From Beroe ovata (taxonomy: Eukaryota; Ctenophora; Nuda; Beroida; Beroidae), in contig CAMPET010000008.1 of the NCBI GenBank assembly GCA_946803715.1, positions 427,998 through 473,490 of the forward strand: a stretch of 45,493 bases of DNA. Direction: 5' to 3'. Position numbers and translations under genes: made by a program. Below, in pieces: positions 10,839-21,896 of this stretch (its first letter is position 1; every line of letters starts with the position of its first letter). Under the pieces are notes generated by a model. It did no database searches. It was given only the letters and a program-made list of their open reading frames with translations, and was not told the DNA's origin.

Positions 10839-13312
10839 ATGAATATCAGAATAACCGTGATTTTTATCTCTCTCCTCCTCCTCAATCTCCCTCAAATCAC
10901 GTGGTCACTGACATGTGACAGTGGCGGTGTCCTGTGTGTGGCTAAACCCAGTGGTTGTACCTCAGATTGTGACCTCATACTCAGATACGCAGCGGCTTCA
11001 GATCTGACCACTGAGGTGTGTCTAGAGCAGGGGTTCTGTCATGATCGGGGCAACCATGCTGGTTGTTATATGTAGACTGTTTTTGTTGTTACGACGTAAA
11101 CTCTAATGTGGTTGTTACTTTTGTGGCTGCTATAAGTAGACTGGTTTGGTTACGTGGATTAGTTCACAGTGATTCACAGTTTAGATTCTTCCCTCTCTTA
11201 TGCCGATCCTTGGATTAGTAAATCGATATCCAGTATTTTGCTATGTTTGCAGTATACCCATACACCTCTATAGATAAGACTTTGGATTTGGTTGCTATGA
11301 CAATGAAGTGCGTTACACTATGCTTCTCTCCCAGGTAGAGTTGTCAGGCAAGCTCACCTCCAATTCCCTCTCCTCTACGGATACCTCACTGTGGCTAGCA
11401 TTCGCTCTCACCGATAACGGCAGGATGTCTGGTAACATGGTCATATACTCGTGTCAGCTAGTCAGTAACTTGTACTCAGCTAAAAAACTACCTGCTACGG
11501 GATACGGGGTGGACACGTGAGTACTGCGTGTGATTCACGGCCTAATCATCGTACTTGTCATGGTAGTTCATCTATTTCCTAGTTGATTCGCACGACCACA
11601 TGTCCTTATGAGTTATATGCGAGGTCGTCACATCATATTGTCCACGTCAGATCCCAGTCAGTTGTTATTGACAAGGGGGACGTGACAGGTAGTCTGGTGG
11701 ACGGGACAATGTCCTGTTCATTCACCATGGACAACACAAACCTCCCCTCAGTCGACAAGATTGTGGTACTCGGAATGGGTAAGTTGTCGCCCACGATGTT
11801 GTGTGGGCATACTTACAGTTTCTGCAAATTGTGTGTGTCTTGTGAAACATCGGGACAATTTGAATTACCATGGTTCGTCAATCAGTGATCCAAACTAAGT
11901 TTCGTAGTATTATATGGAAAAGTCACACTGTTACGAGGTTATATTCAGGGTCAAATTGACCAATAGCATTGTGCCACTAGGAAGGATGGGTGGCGTGAAT
12001 GATCTCAGGAGACACTCCAGAACCCCAACAAACACTGGGAACAGCTTGACGCTCATCCAACAGTTCGGACAAGGTAGTATTCTATGCTCATCCATCAGTT
12101 CCAATTGCTCATCCATCAGTTCCAATTGGATATGGATCACGATATTTATAAGTTAATATTCATGAACCCGGAGCGTCGTTCGTTAAAGTAGTGAAATACA
12201 CAGGTTAACGATATTATTTCTATCATTTCCAATGGGATATGGATTAACGAAAATCCATCCAAACTTGAATTCTTTTATCAATTTCCAATGGGATGCAATA
12301 TGCTCTTCACAGATATGATTGTTTCAGCTGGTTGTAGCAAGCCGAGTGTCCCGAACAGCAGCATTGCCCCCACATCGGCCCTCATTGACCACGGGTCCTC
12401 CTATACAGTCACGTGCTCAACAGGGTTCACAATCTCGGGTAGTGACACGATCACTTGTACTGACGGTGCTCTGTCCACCACGCCCACCTGTAACCCCGAC
12501 CCCTGCTCTAAACCTGCTGACATCCCTAACGGCTCCATCACTCCCGACTCCGACACCATTCCGTCTGGAGATTCGTACACCGTGACATGTGACGGTAACT
12601 CCGTCATATCTGGGGGTGACGGTACTGTCACGTGTACTAACGGTGCTCTCTCGGCCCTCCCCACGTGTACAACCAATGATGTAACATCATGTGCAAAACC
12701 TGATATAGCAGACGGGACCGTACTTCCTGACCCAGGTCCTATAGGGACCGGTGAATCGTATACCGTGACCTGTGACACCGGTTACAAGCTATCGGACACC
12801 AGTACCAGTCCTGATATCCTGTGTACTGACGGTGTACTGGGCTCGCCGTTACCGACCTGTACCCGGGATGGGGACGTGTGTGTCAAGCCGAGTGTGAGTC
12901 ACGGGACAGTCATTCCTAGCCAGGGCGTGGTCAATGTGGGAGAGGACTACACCGTGGTGTGTGATGACGGTCATAGTGGCGGTGGCACTCTCACCTGTCT
13001 CAGTGGTGGCACACTGCCAGATAGCACTCCTTGTACTCCAGGTCAGACGCGATATCGGGCGATTTTTCCATTCAAAGTGGGTTTATACCCAGGGATCAAT
13101 TGAGAATTCCCCCTCTGAAAATAGCTCGAGAATGTGTCGGTAATTGGGGAAGGGTCCCCCTAATTGGTATCCCTGCCGCAGATGCCAATGATGATGACAC
13201 CAGTACTTGCACGGTAGAGGGGAAGTGCTACAGCTGCCCCAGGAACTGTTCATTACCCGAGTGCTCGTTCAGAATGACTTGGACCAATTCAACTGAGACA
13301 GACAAAATAGAT
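10839..13312 (+). CDS. Secreted or surface DOMON-CCP(x4) protein, probably continuing into the exons at 15007-16676
   Basis: Exons 10839-11015, 11335-11516, 11624-11778, 11981-12073, 12328-13041, 13182-13312; phases close at every junction (484 codons). It starts with a signal peptide (MNIRITVIFISLLLLNLP, then QITWS). Next comes a DOMON module: a Cys pair in the first exon, SLWLAFALTDNG and MSGNMVIYSC in the second, a TMSCSFTM strand in the third. One exon then encodes four CCP/sushi modules, each with the Cys-Lys-Pro, YTVTC and terminal Pro-x-Cys pattern. Exon 13182-13312 is the first half of another DOMON (NCSLPECSFRMTW) and ends in a good donor (GAT|GTGAGT, phase 0). The next phase-matching DOMON second-half exon is at 15007; joining to it gives a 641-residue protein with a GPI-like tail. 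DOMON domains bind haem or sugar; CCP modules mediate protein or glycan contacts. The acceptor at 11624 (GCGAG|G) is weak and chosen by phase. Confidence 0.75.
11207..11288 (+). repeat. Dispersed repeat, copy A (inverted copy at 40873-40971)
   Basis: About 80 nt in an intron of the DOMON/CCP gene, including GCTATGTTTGCAGTATACCC and ACACCTCTATAGATAAGAC. It is a near match to the reverse complement of 40873-40971. It belongs to an interspersed family; no terminal repeats or coding were seen. Confidence 0.8.
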
Positions 13313-13858
13313 GTGAGTAATGAGTATAGGAATGTCCTTTGCAGGAGGAAAACAGGCTCATAAAGCATGAGATACCTATGACTGAAGACCATGTGCCCTA
13401 CATAGTTTTATAGCAGTAGGACCTACTTACTTGAATAGTGGGCCACTTACTGTTTTTCAACCGGTCGTTCTCAAGAATAGATACAATTTGTAGCAGATCC
13501 TTCAAAATACTTCCTACACGTACCTTCCCAGCGTTTTGTGTACTTTCCAGCTACCCTATGTTTGTGTTGGTAGCCTATGTAAGTATGTATTTATGAATTA
13601 TGTACCCTGTGTTTACCTGTGTTATGTACAATGTACACTGTACATGATTGCACATACCGCGGGGACACGGGGTACATTGAACAGCTTCGTCCACCCTGTG
13701 TAGTGTATTTCATCGCCCCACCTACCTATGTTAGTCTAGGTACATATGTTAGTCTACCTATACCTACCTATGTTAGTCTAGCAGTACTTCCCCATTGTGT
13801 CTCCATATCCCATTCTCTGTATCGCTCACCTTAGTGACTCACCTTAGTGACTCACCTT
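13313..13858. other. Intronic/intergenic stretch with short repeats
   Basis: It lies between the half-DOMON exon and the duplicated promoter. It holds palindromic TGTACAATGTACACTGTACA at about 13624-13643, repeats of CTATGTTAGTCTA at 13724-13780 and of CACCTTAGTGACT at 13828-13858. No exon is seen. Confidence 0.6.
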
Positions 13859-13988
13859 GAGTCACTATGGTACCAGACATATGGTGTTATCAGTTCGATG
13901 GTAGAATATTTGAATATTATGTTACCTCGCCGATTTATGACGTAAGCATGACTCAATGGATTCTGGGATCGCACTGGGCCTATAAATA

Positions 13989-14060
13989 CAGGGTGTGTCA
14001 AAAAAAGTGGACAAAAGTAAACGTCNGTTTACTTTTGTCCACTTTTTTTGACACACCCTG
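13989..14060. mobile_element. Tc1/mariner-type MITE with 34-bp perfect terminal inverted repeats
   Basis: The left arm 13989-14022 (starting CAGGGTGTGTCAAAAAAAGT) is the exact reverse complement of the right arm 14027-14060. The element is flanked by TA on both sides (13987-13988 and 14061-14062). The sister copy of the duplication reads TATAAATAGTATAATC without it, so the empty site is visible and the TA duplication is confirmed. The CAGGGTGTGTC end and TA target are typical of mariner-like elements. An N at 14026 between the arms means internal sequence may be missing. Confidence 0.92.
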
Positions 14061-14400
14061 TAGTATAATCATGATTGAATTTGCTACATGCCCGTCCATT
14101 ACATTTACTTTCCAGATAGTAGTGTAATCATGGTTACGTAGTGTGCTGTCAGCTGTGAGACGAGGAGGGGAGAGAGAGAGAGAGTGGTACCATTAGTCTG
14201 TTCTCCTCTAGCGATTGCTTGTTTGTGATGCGAGTCGCGGGTATGTTAATGTACATGAGTCACTATGGTATCAGACATATTATGGTGTTATCAGTTTGGC
14301 ATAATGTTTGAATATTATGTTACCTCGCCGATTTATGATACATTCAACTTCTTTCCATGACGTAAGCATGACTCATTGGATTCTGGGATCGCACTGGGCC

Positions 14401-14408
14401 TATAAATA
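14401..14408 (+). promoter_or_regulatory. TATA box of DOMON-GPI transcript
   Basis: TATAAATA lies 161 nt upstream of the ATG at 14562. The same box in duplicate copy 1 (13981-13988) directly abuts the MITE. Confidence 0.6.
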
Positions 14409-14561
14409 GTATAATCATGATTGAATTTGCTACATGCCCGTACATTTACTTTCCAGATAGTAGTGTGATAGTTACGTAGTGTGTTAGGCTGTGAGACGAG
14501 GAGGGGAGAGAGAGAGAGTGGTACCATTAGTCTGTTCTCCTTTAGCGATTGCTTGTTTGTG

Positions 14562-16676
14562 ATGCGAGTCACGGGTATGTTAATGTACATGGTCGGAGTA
14601 CAGTTGTTGTTGTTGTGCGCACAGCGTGCTTGTGGACATGGTGATAGCCATGACGACAACGATGTTGCCGAGCCAGACATCAGCCAAACATCAACTGCAG
14701 CTCATCAATTCATCGGCAAGCCTGACAACTGCTCGGATGATGAGTGTATCTTTAGAATATCGTGGGAGATGGGCAATTCAACCACACAGGTGATCACGCT
14801 AGAAATAACCAATTGGGGGCTGTTAATTCCTGTATACAACTGAAATTAAAGAAAACGCATAGGAGAGTGTATTAACTTGCTGGCAGGGTGCTTTCTTCAG
14901 CCTTGCTCCCTTTCAAAACACTCATTCTCACTCACTCATACTACAGAATGAGTACAGCTGAGTAGCAGATGAGTATCACTCCTATTCAGTACGATCTTAT
15001 CCCCAGGTGGAGATATCTGGTATCTTGACAGAGTTCAGACTGGAGGAGGATGAGAATGTGTGGCTTGCTTTCGGATTCTCACAATATGGTTAGTCATGTG
15101 CTAATATTGCAGCTTTTGTAGGGTATATGAATGCACCTGAGCAACTTGCCACCTCGGGGAAGCGAGTAAGAGCCAATACTCGAGAGGGAGTCGATTCAGC
15201 GTTCACAAATACATAGGGATCGATGATATTGGTGTGAAAATCGGGCAAAAATTTTTCGTCATATTTCTCATCTCAGTAAGGATAGAAAATGTAATCAGTG
15301 ATGCTCACACTTTTGTTCTTTGATTTTGAAGGCCTCTAACGAATAGTTTATTGTAACTTAGGACACCTATTTATCATAAAATCATCTCTCCTACTCTCGC
15401 ACTACCACTTACCAGTGACACCCCTTTTCATGATCCTATAGACTCCTTACTTCTTTACTTGCTGTGATGCCATGGCCGCGTCGCGATTCCAAACTCGTGG
15501 GAAGAGAAACTGCGAAAATCAATTAGACACCAAATACAAAAACCGACCAAAAAATCATCTGGAGACATTCTGGAAATGAGTCTTTCCAGCCTATTTTTGA
15601 CGTAGAATCCGAATCTGGAAGAATTTTCGGGTGATCTAATCGGCTAGTCAGTGAAAATTCCAACTTTTTCGCATGGAATACAGAACTTTAGCGACGCAAG
15701 ATAGATCCAAATTCGAGCGGAAACCTATCAACGTTCAGAGTAATTTCGTATTTACTGCTAGACGTTATATCTTCAATTTCATGAGAGATCAGGGGAGCTG
15801 AAGTTCTATCTTACCCCCTAGGAACAATGACAAACTCGGACATTTACTTGTGTTTGAAAACCGGATCCACATACACTACAAAGAAAGTGAAGGGATATTC
15901 ACATGGATTAGAAGCGTGAGTTTAAACAAGTATACATGACCAAACTGAAGATTCTTCTCTTATAGGAAGTATCATCATACCTCAATCAATACCCAATATG
16001 AAATCACCCCAATCTCACTTGGCCCCTTGTTTTATCACTATTCCTGTTTTTTACCCCCCCCCCGTCTCATTTACCCCACTCCCCATCTCATATCACCTCT
16101 CGCAGTGACTCAGAGACTGTAATAGATGCTGGTGTAGTGGGCACATACACTGATGGGAGGGTCACATGTTCCTACTCCATACGAAACTCTGATCTCACTG
16201 ACACCATACAACCTATGTTCTACGGTGCAGGTTTGTAACATAGTCTGTTACTTTGTTTGTAACATGGTCTGTAACATGGTCTGTAACATGGTCTGTAACA
16301 TGGTCTGTTACATTGTTTGTGACACCCTTTGTTACATGGTTTGTAAAATAATCTGTTGCATGGCATATAAACGAGTATAGTAACCTTATTATAATTCAGA
16401 CTCAAAGTCGCTTACTCTGGCATGCTCATATTTATGTCATGATAAGATGCATATCAATCATATTGATAGTTATCCTGGTCATGACCCTCTCTCACACACT
16501 CAGGGTTGCTGGATGACGAGGGGAATGTATTGGTTCATACCAAAGTACCAAGTCGAACTCGGGAAAAGTTCAGTTTCCTGTCCAATGAGGTGCAGGGAGG
16601 GACGCCTATATCCGCCAGGGTCAGTGATGTGTTGTTAATTCTGTGTATGCTAACGGCAGTAGCAGTTCTATTATAA
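14562..16676 (+). CDS. Signal peptide-DOMON-GPI-anchor protein (or short isoform of the upstream DOMON/CCP gene)
   Basis: Exons 14562-14789, 15007-15088, 15822-15915, 16106-16230, 16504-16676 give a phase-consistent 233-residue protein. The N-terminus has a hydrophobic signal (MVGVQLLLLCAQRACG region). The DOMON module spans NCSDDECIFRISW, VWLAFGFSQYG, MTNSDIYLCLKTG and GRVTCSYSIRNSD, which match in order the DOMON of the upstream gene. The C-terminus is small residues followed by VSDVLLILCMLTAVAVLL and stop, as expected of a GPI-attachment signal (a single-pass tail is the alternative). The exon at 14562 and the exon at 13182 are alternative first halves, both phase 0, for the same exon at 15007. 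The start was chosen at the first ATG before the signal peptide, 161 nt below a TATA box. Confidence 0.75.
15089..15821. other. Intron of DOMON gene, 733 nt
   Basis: No exon or repeat is recognised in this intron. The upstream DOMON copy encodes the same two protein segments in a single exon (11335-11516), so this intron is absent there. Confidence 0.6.
16250..16345. repeat. 12-bp tandem repeat (TGTAACATGGTC)n
   Basis: About four exact units at 16256-16310 with degenerate flanking units, inside an intron of the DOMON-GPI gene. The cysteine-rich open frames over it on both strands are repeat artefacts. Confidence 0.9.
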
Positions 16677-19633
16677 TAGTGTGTGTGTCACACGTGTCGT
16701 GAACTATCACGTGGTTTAGTGACTCTTTGTGTGACGTGATGACAGTACATGTGGACATGTTGTAGATAATAATAAGAGACGGATAATTCAGATTTGTTGT
16801 AGTGTTTATTTTGCAGATTACCTTTTTTCATACGACCGGATTGAGGAATGAGAAAAGCTAAGGAATCGGGATCTATGAAATCTTGAAATAGTGATAAACA
16901 ATTAACAAAATACCTAGATCTCTGAAGTCTGAAATTGATAACGCTCAATATTTGGAATGGCGAAAAATGCATTCATAGAATTCAAAACTATCTATCTGCA
17001 CACTACTAATTAGTACTGACGCTAATCTCAGTGTATGTTTATCAGCGAATAATGGCGAAATTCCACATAATTCAAGCAAAACTTCCACCGATGTTCTGCT
17101 CACGGTATATGCCCGTGCAACGCCCTTGAACATTGTACAGAATACATTGTACACTATACATTATTTACACTTCTATGATACATATTTACACTGTACATTG
17201 TAGTTTGTACATAATACATTTCCCCTACACACTTCTTGTAAGTTGTTGTAAGTTGTTGGATGTCTCCCCTTCTGTCAAGTTTTGCACGTGTTTATGAGGT
17301 CAAGTTCTGCACGTGTCTGCTGCTGCTATCCCTCACAAATCCTGGTCTACCATGGCAACCAGACAACCTCTAAGATTTAGTTTCATCATGACGTGTCCAC
17401 GATATCATGAATTATTGAATCATGCTTCTTGGTTCACTGTAGACCAGACTGAGTGTCTCTTTCTCTCACCCACCTCGAAACTCTTGCTCGCTCGTCTCGT
17501 GGTGTCACTCTCCCATTTAGTGCGCGTGTTGGTGGAACCAGGAGGGGGAAGTGGTTTACTGAATGCCGCACTGAACCGTTCAACCCCTGGGTGGTTCATT
17601 TTCACTTTCATCTGGTCCAACTGCCTGGTATCCTTGGTAACGGTGGTACTACGCGAGTTACTCCTGCTGTATTTGTTCCACGCACAGTGCTTCCGGAGTG
17701 GTGACACCTGCAGGTGTGGTGTCAACTGGTGTTATGATAATCGTTTCGTCATGATAGTGGTGTCAACCTGCCCACTTACCGGTGTCACGGGTATTCTATC
17801 GATACCGAAGAAGGGTTGTTTGCTCTGTCTCCAGCAAATGGTTCTGTCCCTGTTATATCGCATTTTGTATCCCCCAACGTTCTGAGAACATATACTGGTG
17901 TCAATGAACCATTCATGCTAATCAGTGAAAGCTGACACCGCAGTTATCGGGAAAGTGGTGTCAGCGAAGTGTTGTCAGGAATGTTGTGTCACCTGGTCTA
18001 AGGAAGGTTTATCGAGTTGATCGTGTCTATGTAGACCCCTGTCTCTCTGATTCATTAGCATTAGTGATCTGAAGTAGCTGTAACTGTTCCTGAGATCTGC
18101 CTTGTTGACGTTTGTGTGGTGTGGTGTCCCTGTTAACGATGTGTTGACCGAGAGGAATGGGTTGTCTAACGAGCCTACCTCGGCCTCTTTCTGTATCAGT
18201 AACCTTCGGGAGAGTAGGAAGGTAACCAGCAGTCAACAATGAAATAGCTGTTAACAACCAGCTATACTCTGTTGATATATCACAAATACTCGAGATTCAA
18301 TATTAGGGAACAAGTGAAACGACTGACATGAGGCACTTGGGATATGATATTAGTCTGGGTTGACCAGCACTACGATATAGTGAAGCGTGACCCTTCTGGT
18401 ATGCACTATCAAGGTTGACGGGAAGAACGCCCTGTATTGAACTTACTCTGATATTAGCCTGATTATAACAACCATTGCTGTGAAGCTTATATTCCGAGGA
18501 AAATGGCACCAAATTGGTCAAAATACCCAAAATTGAGAAAAACTGTTGATATTTGATCGTGGTTGGGTCTATTACGGGTTGGCAATGATTTATATATAGT
18601 CTTGGCCATGTGTAATCCAACTTGTCAAGTATTACGTGGCCGCCACCCAGTCATGCACTTTGCACTCTTGCCAACACACCATGCGGAGCATAATTTTAAA
18701 AGTTTTCAACTGCTCTGATTGATTTGGGTGATATTACTCACAAAACTTGTTTGGGGGATTAAGTCATATAGTAGGTACACATGACTCTATCCGGAATTTT
18801 CCTGATTTTCTATTCTCGCATTATAATGAGTCACGGGATAAATATATCATCACATCACTCATCAGGATGCTATTTTCAGTTAAAATATCGAATTTTTATT
18901 AAATAAGTAATAACATATGTCTCGTGCATTAATAAGTATTTCGGCGAGGGAAATTTCTGCATAGAATCAGTCTGATGAATTGTTTAGAGAAGCACAAACC
19001 TATTATATTTATAGTGACTGGTCTCTTGCCGGCAGACAACAACAGACAAAGCAGATCGGGATATAAGTGGTCTCAACTAGAAAACAATTCTCTCTCACAT
19101 GAGATTTTGATAAGTACACTGAGTCTGAAGTGAATGCTCGTTTGGCTCTTTGTGTCTCTTGTTTGGAGTGGACAAGCAACACTTTGATAAAAGCGCGGTA
19201 TGTGTGTGAGTGTCAAAAGCGACTATAGGAGTCAATGTGCAGTGAGACTCAATATTGACTTCATCATTTGACTCATGAGTAAAATACAAGTTGGTAGAGG
19301 GTGAAATCTCGACAGATGCTGATTCCCCTGATTGTTGGTTTCATACAGGGTGAGTCGCGGGTGGAGTGTCACTGAATACGACATACGTCTTACAGTTGTG
19401 TGAAATATAAAGTTGCTATAGCTCACTCTGATGATTGGCACCTGCCCTCATGCAACTCACTTGAACTGGGTTTCTGTCATTATTAAAGTGCTAGGCAGCG
19501 GCCATGGCGTCTCTTGGAGGGCTGTCACAAACGGGCTGTACATAACTGTCTTTCTCTTCTTGTGTCCACTGTACACTGAACTCCTCTTGTTGTAACCACC
19601 GATAGCCATGTTAGTCTGCATAAAGGGAGCGCT
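16677..19633. other. Gene-poor spacer
   Basis: No conserved coding region is recognised. Features seen: palindromic TACATTGTACA-type words at 17130-17215, a duplicated CAAGTT(T/C)TGCACGTGT at about 17276 and 17303, and many scattered GGTGTCA words between 17690 and 18000. The longest open frame (17313-17885, +) resembles nothing known and has no clear splice or promoter context. Confidence 0.5.
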
Positions 19634-19680
19634 GTGTGTGTGTGTGTGTGTCTGTGTCTGTGTGTGTGTGTGTGTGTGNG
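19634..19680. repeat. (TG)n microsatellite with N
   Basis: A TG/TC dinucleotide tract ending in an unresolved base at 19679. Confidence 0.95.
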
Positions 19681-19840
19681 CTGCGTCTCTATGATACAAA
19701 TCGACGGGATATCAAGTTTCATAACAATCGGATAAAAGGAAACGGAGTTATTGATAGTCGAAATTCGGCTAGTTTGGAAAAACATATGTATAGGGTCTGG
19801 CAAGCGTCGCAGCTTTTCGCGCGTTACAAAAACGCACAAA

Positions 19841-19915
19841 GCTCACCGAGTCGGCCCTTCGGGCCGCCTCGGTGAGCGAGCTCGCAAAAAGGGCCCTTCG
19901 GGCCCTTTTTGCTCG
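19841..19915. repeat. Two adjacent GC-rich TTCG-loop hairpins
   Basis: Hairpin 1 (19841-19877) pairs GCTCACCGAG with CTCGGTGAGC around GGCCCTTCGGGCC. Hairpin 2 (19884-19912) pairs GCAAAAAGGGCCC with GGGCCCTTTTTGC, partly through the same CTTCGG loop. Outer CGAGC/GCTCG words extend the second stem. The region is far more GC-rich than its surroundings and looks like part of a foldback repeat. Confidence 0.85.
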
Positions 19916-21547
19916 CACGTGTAACATTACCTACAGATGCCGCGAGGGGCTTGCCAGCCCCTTGATCTATCGTGCATAATTAATGCCTATATCAAAAAAT
20001 CGTACAGAGAACACTGAACAAAATAACTAAATTCGCATCAACAACTGCTTCGGTACCAATATCAAATCAGACAACTCACATTATGATTACTCGTGATTAA
20101 TTGATTATGATTAATCGTGATTAATCGTGATTCATAAAGTTGCAATAGGTATTACCTATATCAAAAAATATGGCTTCCTATATTTTGATGGTTAACGCTG
20201 ATAGTGATACTGATAGATTTCTGCCCGACAGAATGATATGGCATAAGCTATTGTTTGAATGGCGTAGTAACTGTGAAATTGAGTGGTAATTTCTATAGTG
20301 CCACTAATTTAGGCTTTGATTTTAAGCTAACAGTGACCCCAATCGATTTGTTAACTATTTGATAGTCGAGTATAATTATATGTTAGATCAATTGTTTCAG
20401 TTTGTTACAACAACCAATAGAACTATTGATATTATTCGAGAATCAAGTGATTAAAGAAATATCTCGAGTTCCATGTTATAAGCACAGATATCGAAGGCAG
20501 AGCTCACTCACACTGTGATAGACAGTGCTGGCTTTCCCTCTGCCACCAAAAATAAGTCTGTCATGACTCCGGGAAGATTGACAGTGTCACCTCCCGTCAG
20601 TCACTTATCGATATGCGACTCAATGTGTGACTAATTAGCCAACAATCTGTTGCCGAATGGTCTCACGATAAGCACAAACTGTCACAAACGCACAGCTACT
20701 TGAATAGCAGTAGACAATGTGTTCTCAATCTCTAGAAAACTGTGGCAAGTCCGATTTTTACACGTACATTATTCTCCACTGCAAGCACTTTTTGCATGGG
20801 GAGGTACAGTCACAGCTCGTTTTGCATCAATGAGACTAGAACATAGAAAGGATGAAATTAGTAGATTTTATCGACACATCACGCCACATTCTCTTTAATG
20901 GCACACCTTAGCTATGAATATATGTACACAAGGGAACAAAACACAGCTATGGGTTTTGTTACCATAGCTGCAAATGCAGGACTCCCGGACTATAAATAAT
21001 TAGAGGAGACAAATAATCCGCTAGATACTCCACGAGTTTGTAATTGTATACCGCATTAACTGGTTTTGAGGAATGTGATGTAATGATATTGATAAAGGGG
21101 GGACTGATAGCTCTCTGAAATATATTAACATGGTGCAGTATTTAATGCATGCTGGTCGAGGACTAATGGCTTAGAATGGGCTAGCGCTTACGTCACATTA
21201 TCATATGGAATTTGCTCATCGATATTTGGATCCAGAGTCAATAACCGTGCGTGGGAGCTAAAAAACCGGTGTATTGATATTATCAATAAACAATTTCTTG
21301 AAGTTTTAGGTTAAATGACATGTTTACTTCCATCCTGCTCCATTACCAGTACCAATGCATAATGGCCTAATGCATATTGCATAATGCATATGTTGATGCT
21401 CATGTAATGCCAAATGCCATACCGGTGGAAGAGTATTGGCAAGTGGTAACACTTTCCTGCAGTGCAGGCCCAGGGTAATTGTAATTGACTCAATCACCCA
21501 GGATGAGTCATCCGTCGGGGTCAATGACCAGTCTGCCGTTTAGTTGA
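19916..21547. other. Gene-poor spacer
   Basis: AT-rich sequence without recognisable genes. A small run of GATTAATCGTGATTAAT-like words lies at 20090-20130, and the rest shows nothing distinctive. Confidence 0.5.
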
Positions 21548-21896
21548 ATTGCCGGATGTTATCTGTCCACTGTTAATGTTATGTTTCTTGCGCGCGCCTT
21601 CATCGAAGGCCGAATAACATGAGCAGATTAAGTCAGATAAAATCTGACAAGCATGTCGATCACTCGACCAGTCGCGATGATAGACGCTGGTTTTGCTTGT
21701 CAGATTTTATCTGCGACCGACCTCTGTTTCTGGCGCCACGCGCTCGCGCGAGAAACAGGTCAGGCAACATATTCTGACTTGCCGGATGTTATCTGTCCAC
21801 TGTTTCAGCTTGCGCGCGGCGCGCGCCTTCATTTCGGCCTTCGATGAAGGCGCGCGCGCCGCGCGCAAGAAACAGTGGACAGATAACATCCAGCAA
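21548..21896. repeat. Nested foldback (long inverted repeat) cluster
   Basis: The main palindrome spans about 21779-21896: TTGCCGGATGTTATCTGTCC on the left against GGACAGATAACATCCAGCAA on the right, with a CG-rich core (GCGCGCGGCGCGCGCC) and a CTTCAT..ATGAAG centre. A direct, truncated copy of its left arm begins at 21549. Between them are a second inverted pair, CAGATAAAATCTGACAAGCA (21634-21653) and its complement (21694-21713), and a third around CTGTTTCTGGCGCC..GCGCGAGAAACAG (about 21723-21757). The arms also appear as alanine/arginine-rich open frames on both strands, which are artefacts. Confidence 0.9.

Larger units (their letters stand above)
13859..14591 (+). repeat. Tandem duplication of a promoter plus first codons
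   Basis: Copy 1 is 13859-14256 and copy 2 is 14257-14591. Both begin GAGTCACTATGGTA and share the TATAAATA box, a GAGACGAGGAGGGGAGAGAG tract and the start ATGCGAGTC-CGGGTATGTTAATGTACATG. Copy 2 runs into the signal-peptide exon of the DOMON-GPI gene; copy 1 runs into copy 2. Copy 1 has an inserted MITE; copy 2 has an extra 22 nt near 14338. Confidence 0.9.

Noticed and set aside
11914-11980. Upstream extension of the open frame over DOMON exon 11981-12073 (MEKSHCYEV...)
   Set aside because: Only the part after the acceptor ending at 11980 is phase-compatible with both neighbouring exons; the rest is intron.
16250-16345. CRISPR-like regular repeats
   Set aside because: 12-bp units without spacers: a simple tandem repeat in an intron of a eukaryotic gene.
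17313-17885. 190-codon open frame, + strand
   Set aside because: No recognisable motif, no matching splice context, repetitive GGTGTCA composition and an overlapping frame on the other strand.
19636-19875. Open frame starting in the TG microsatellite and running into the GC hairpins
   Set aside because: It starts in a simple repeat containing N and ends in a palindrome; no homology recognised.
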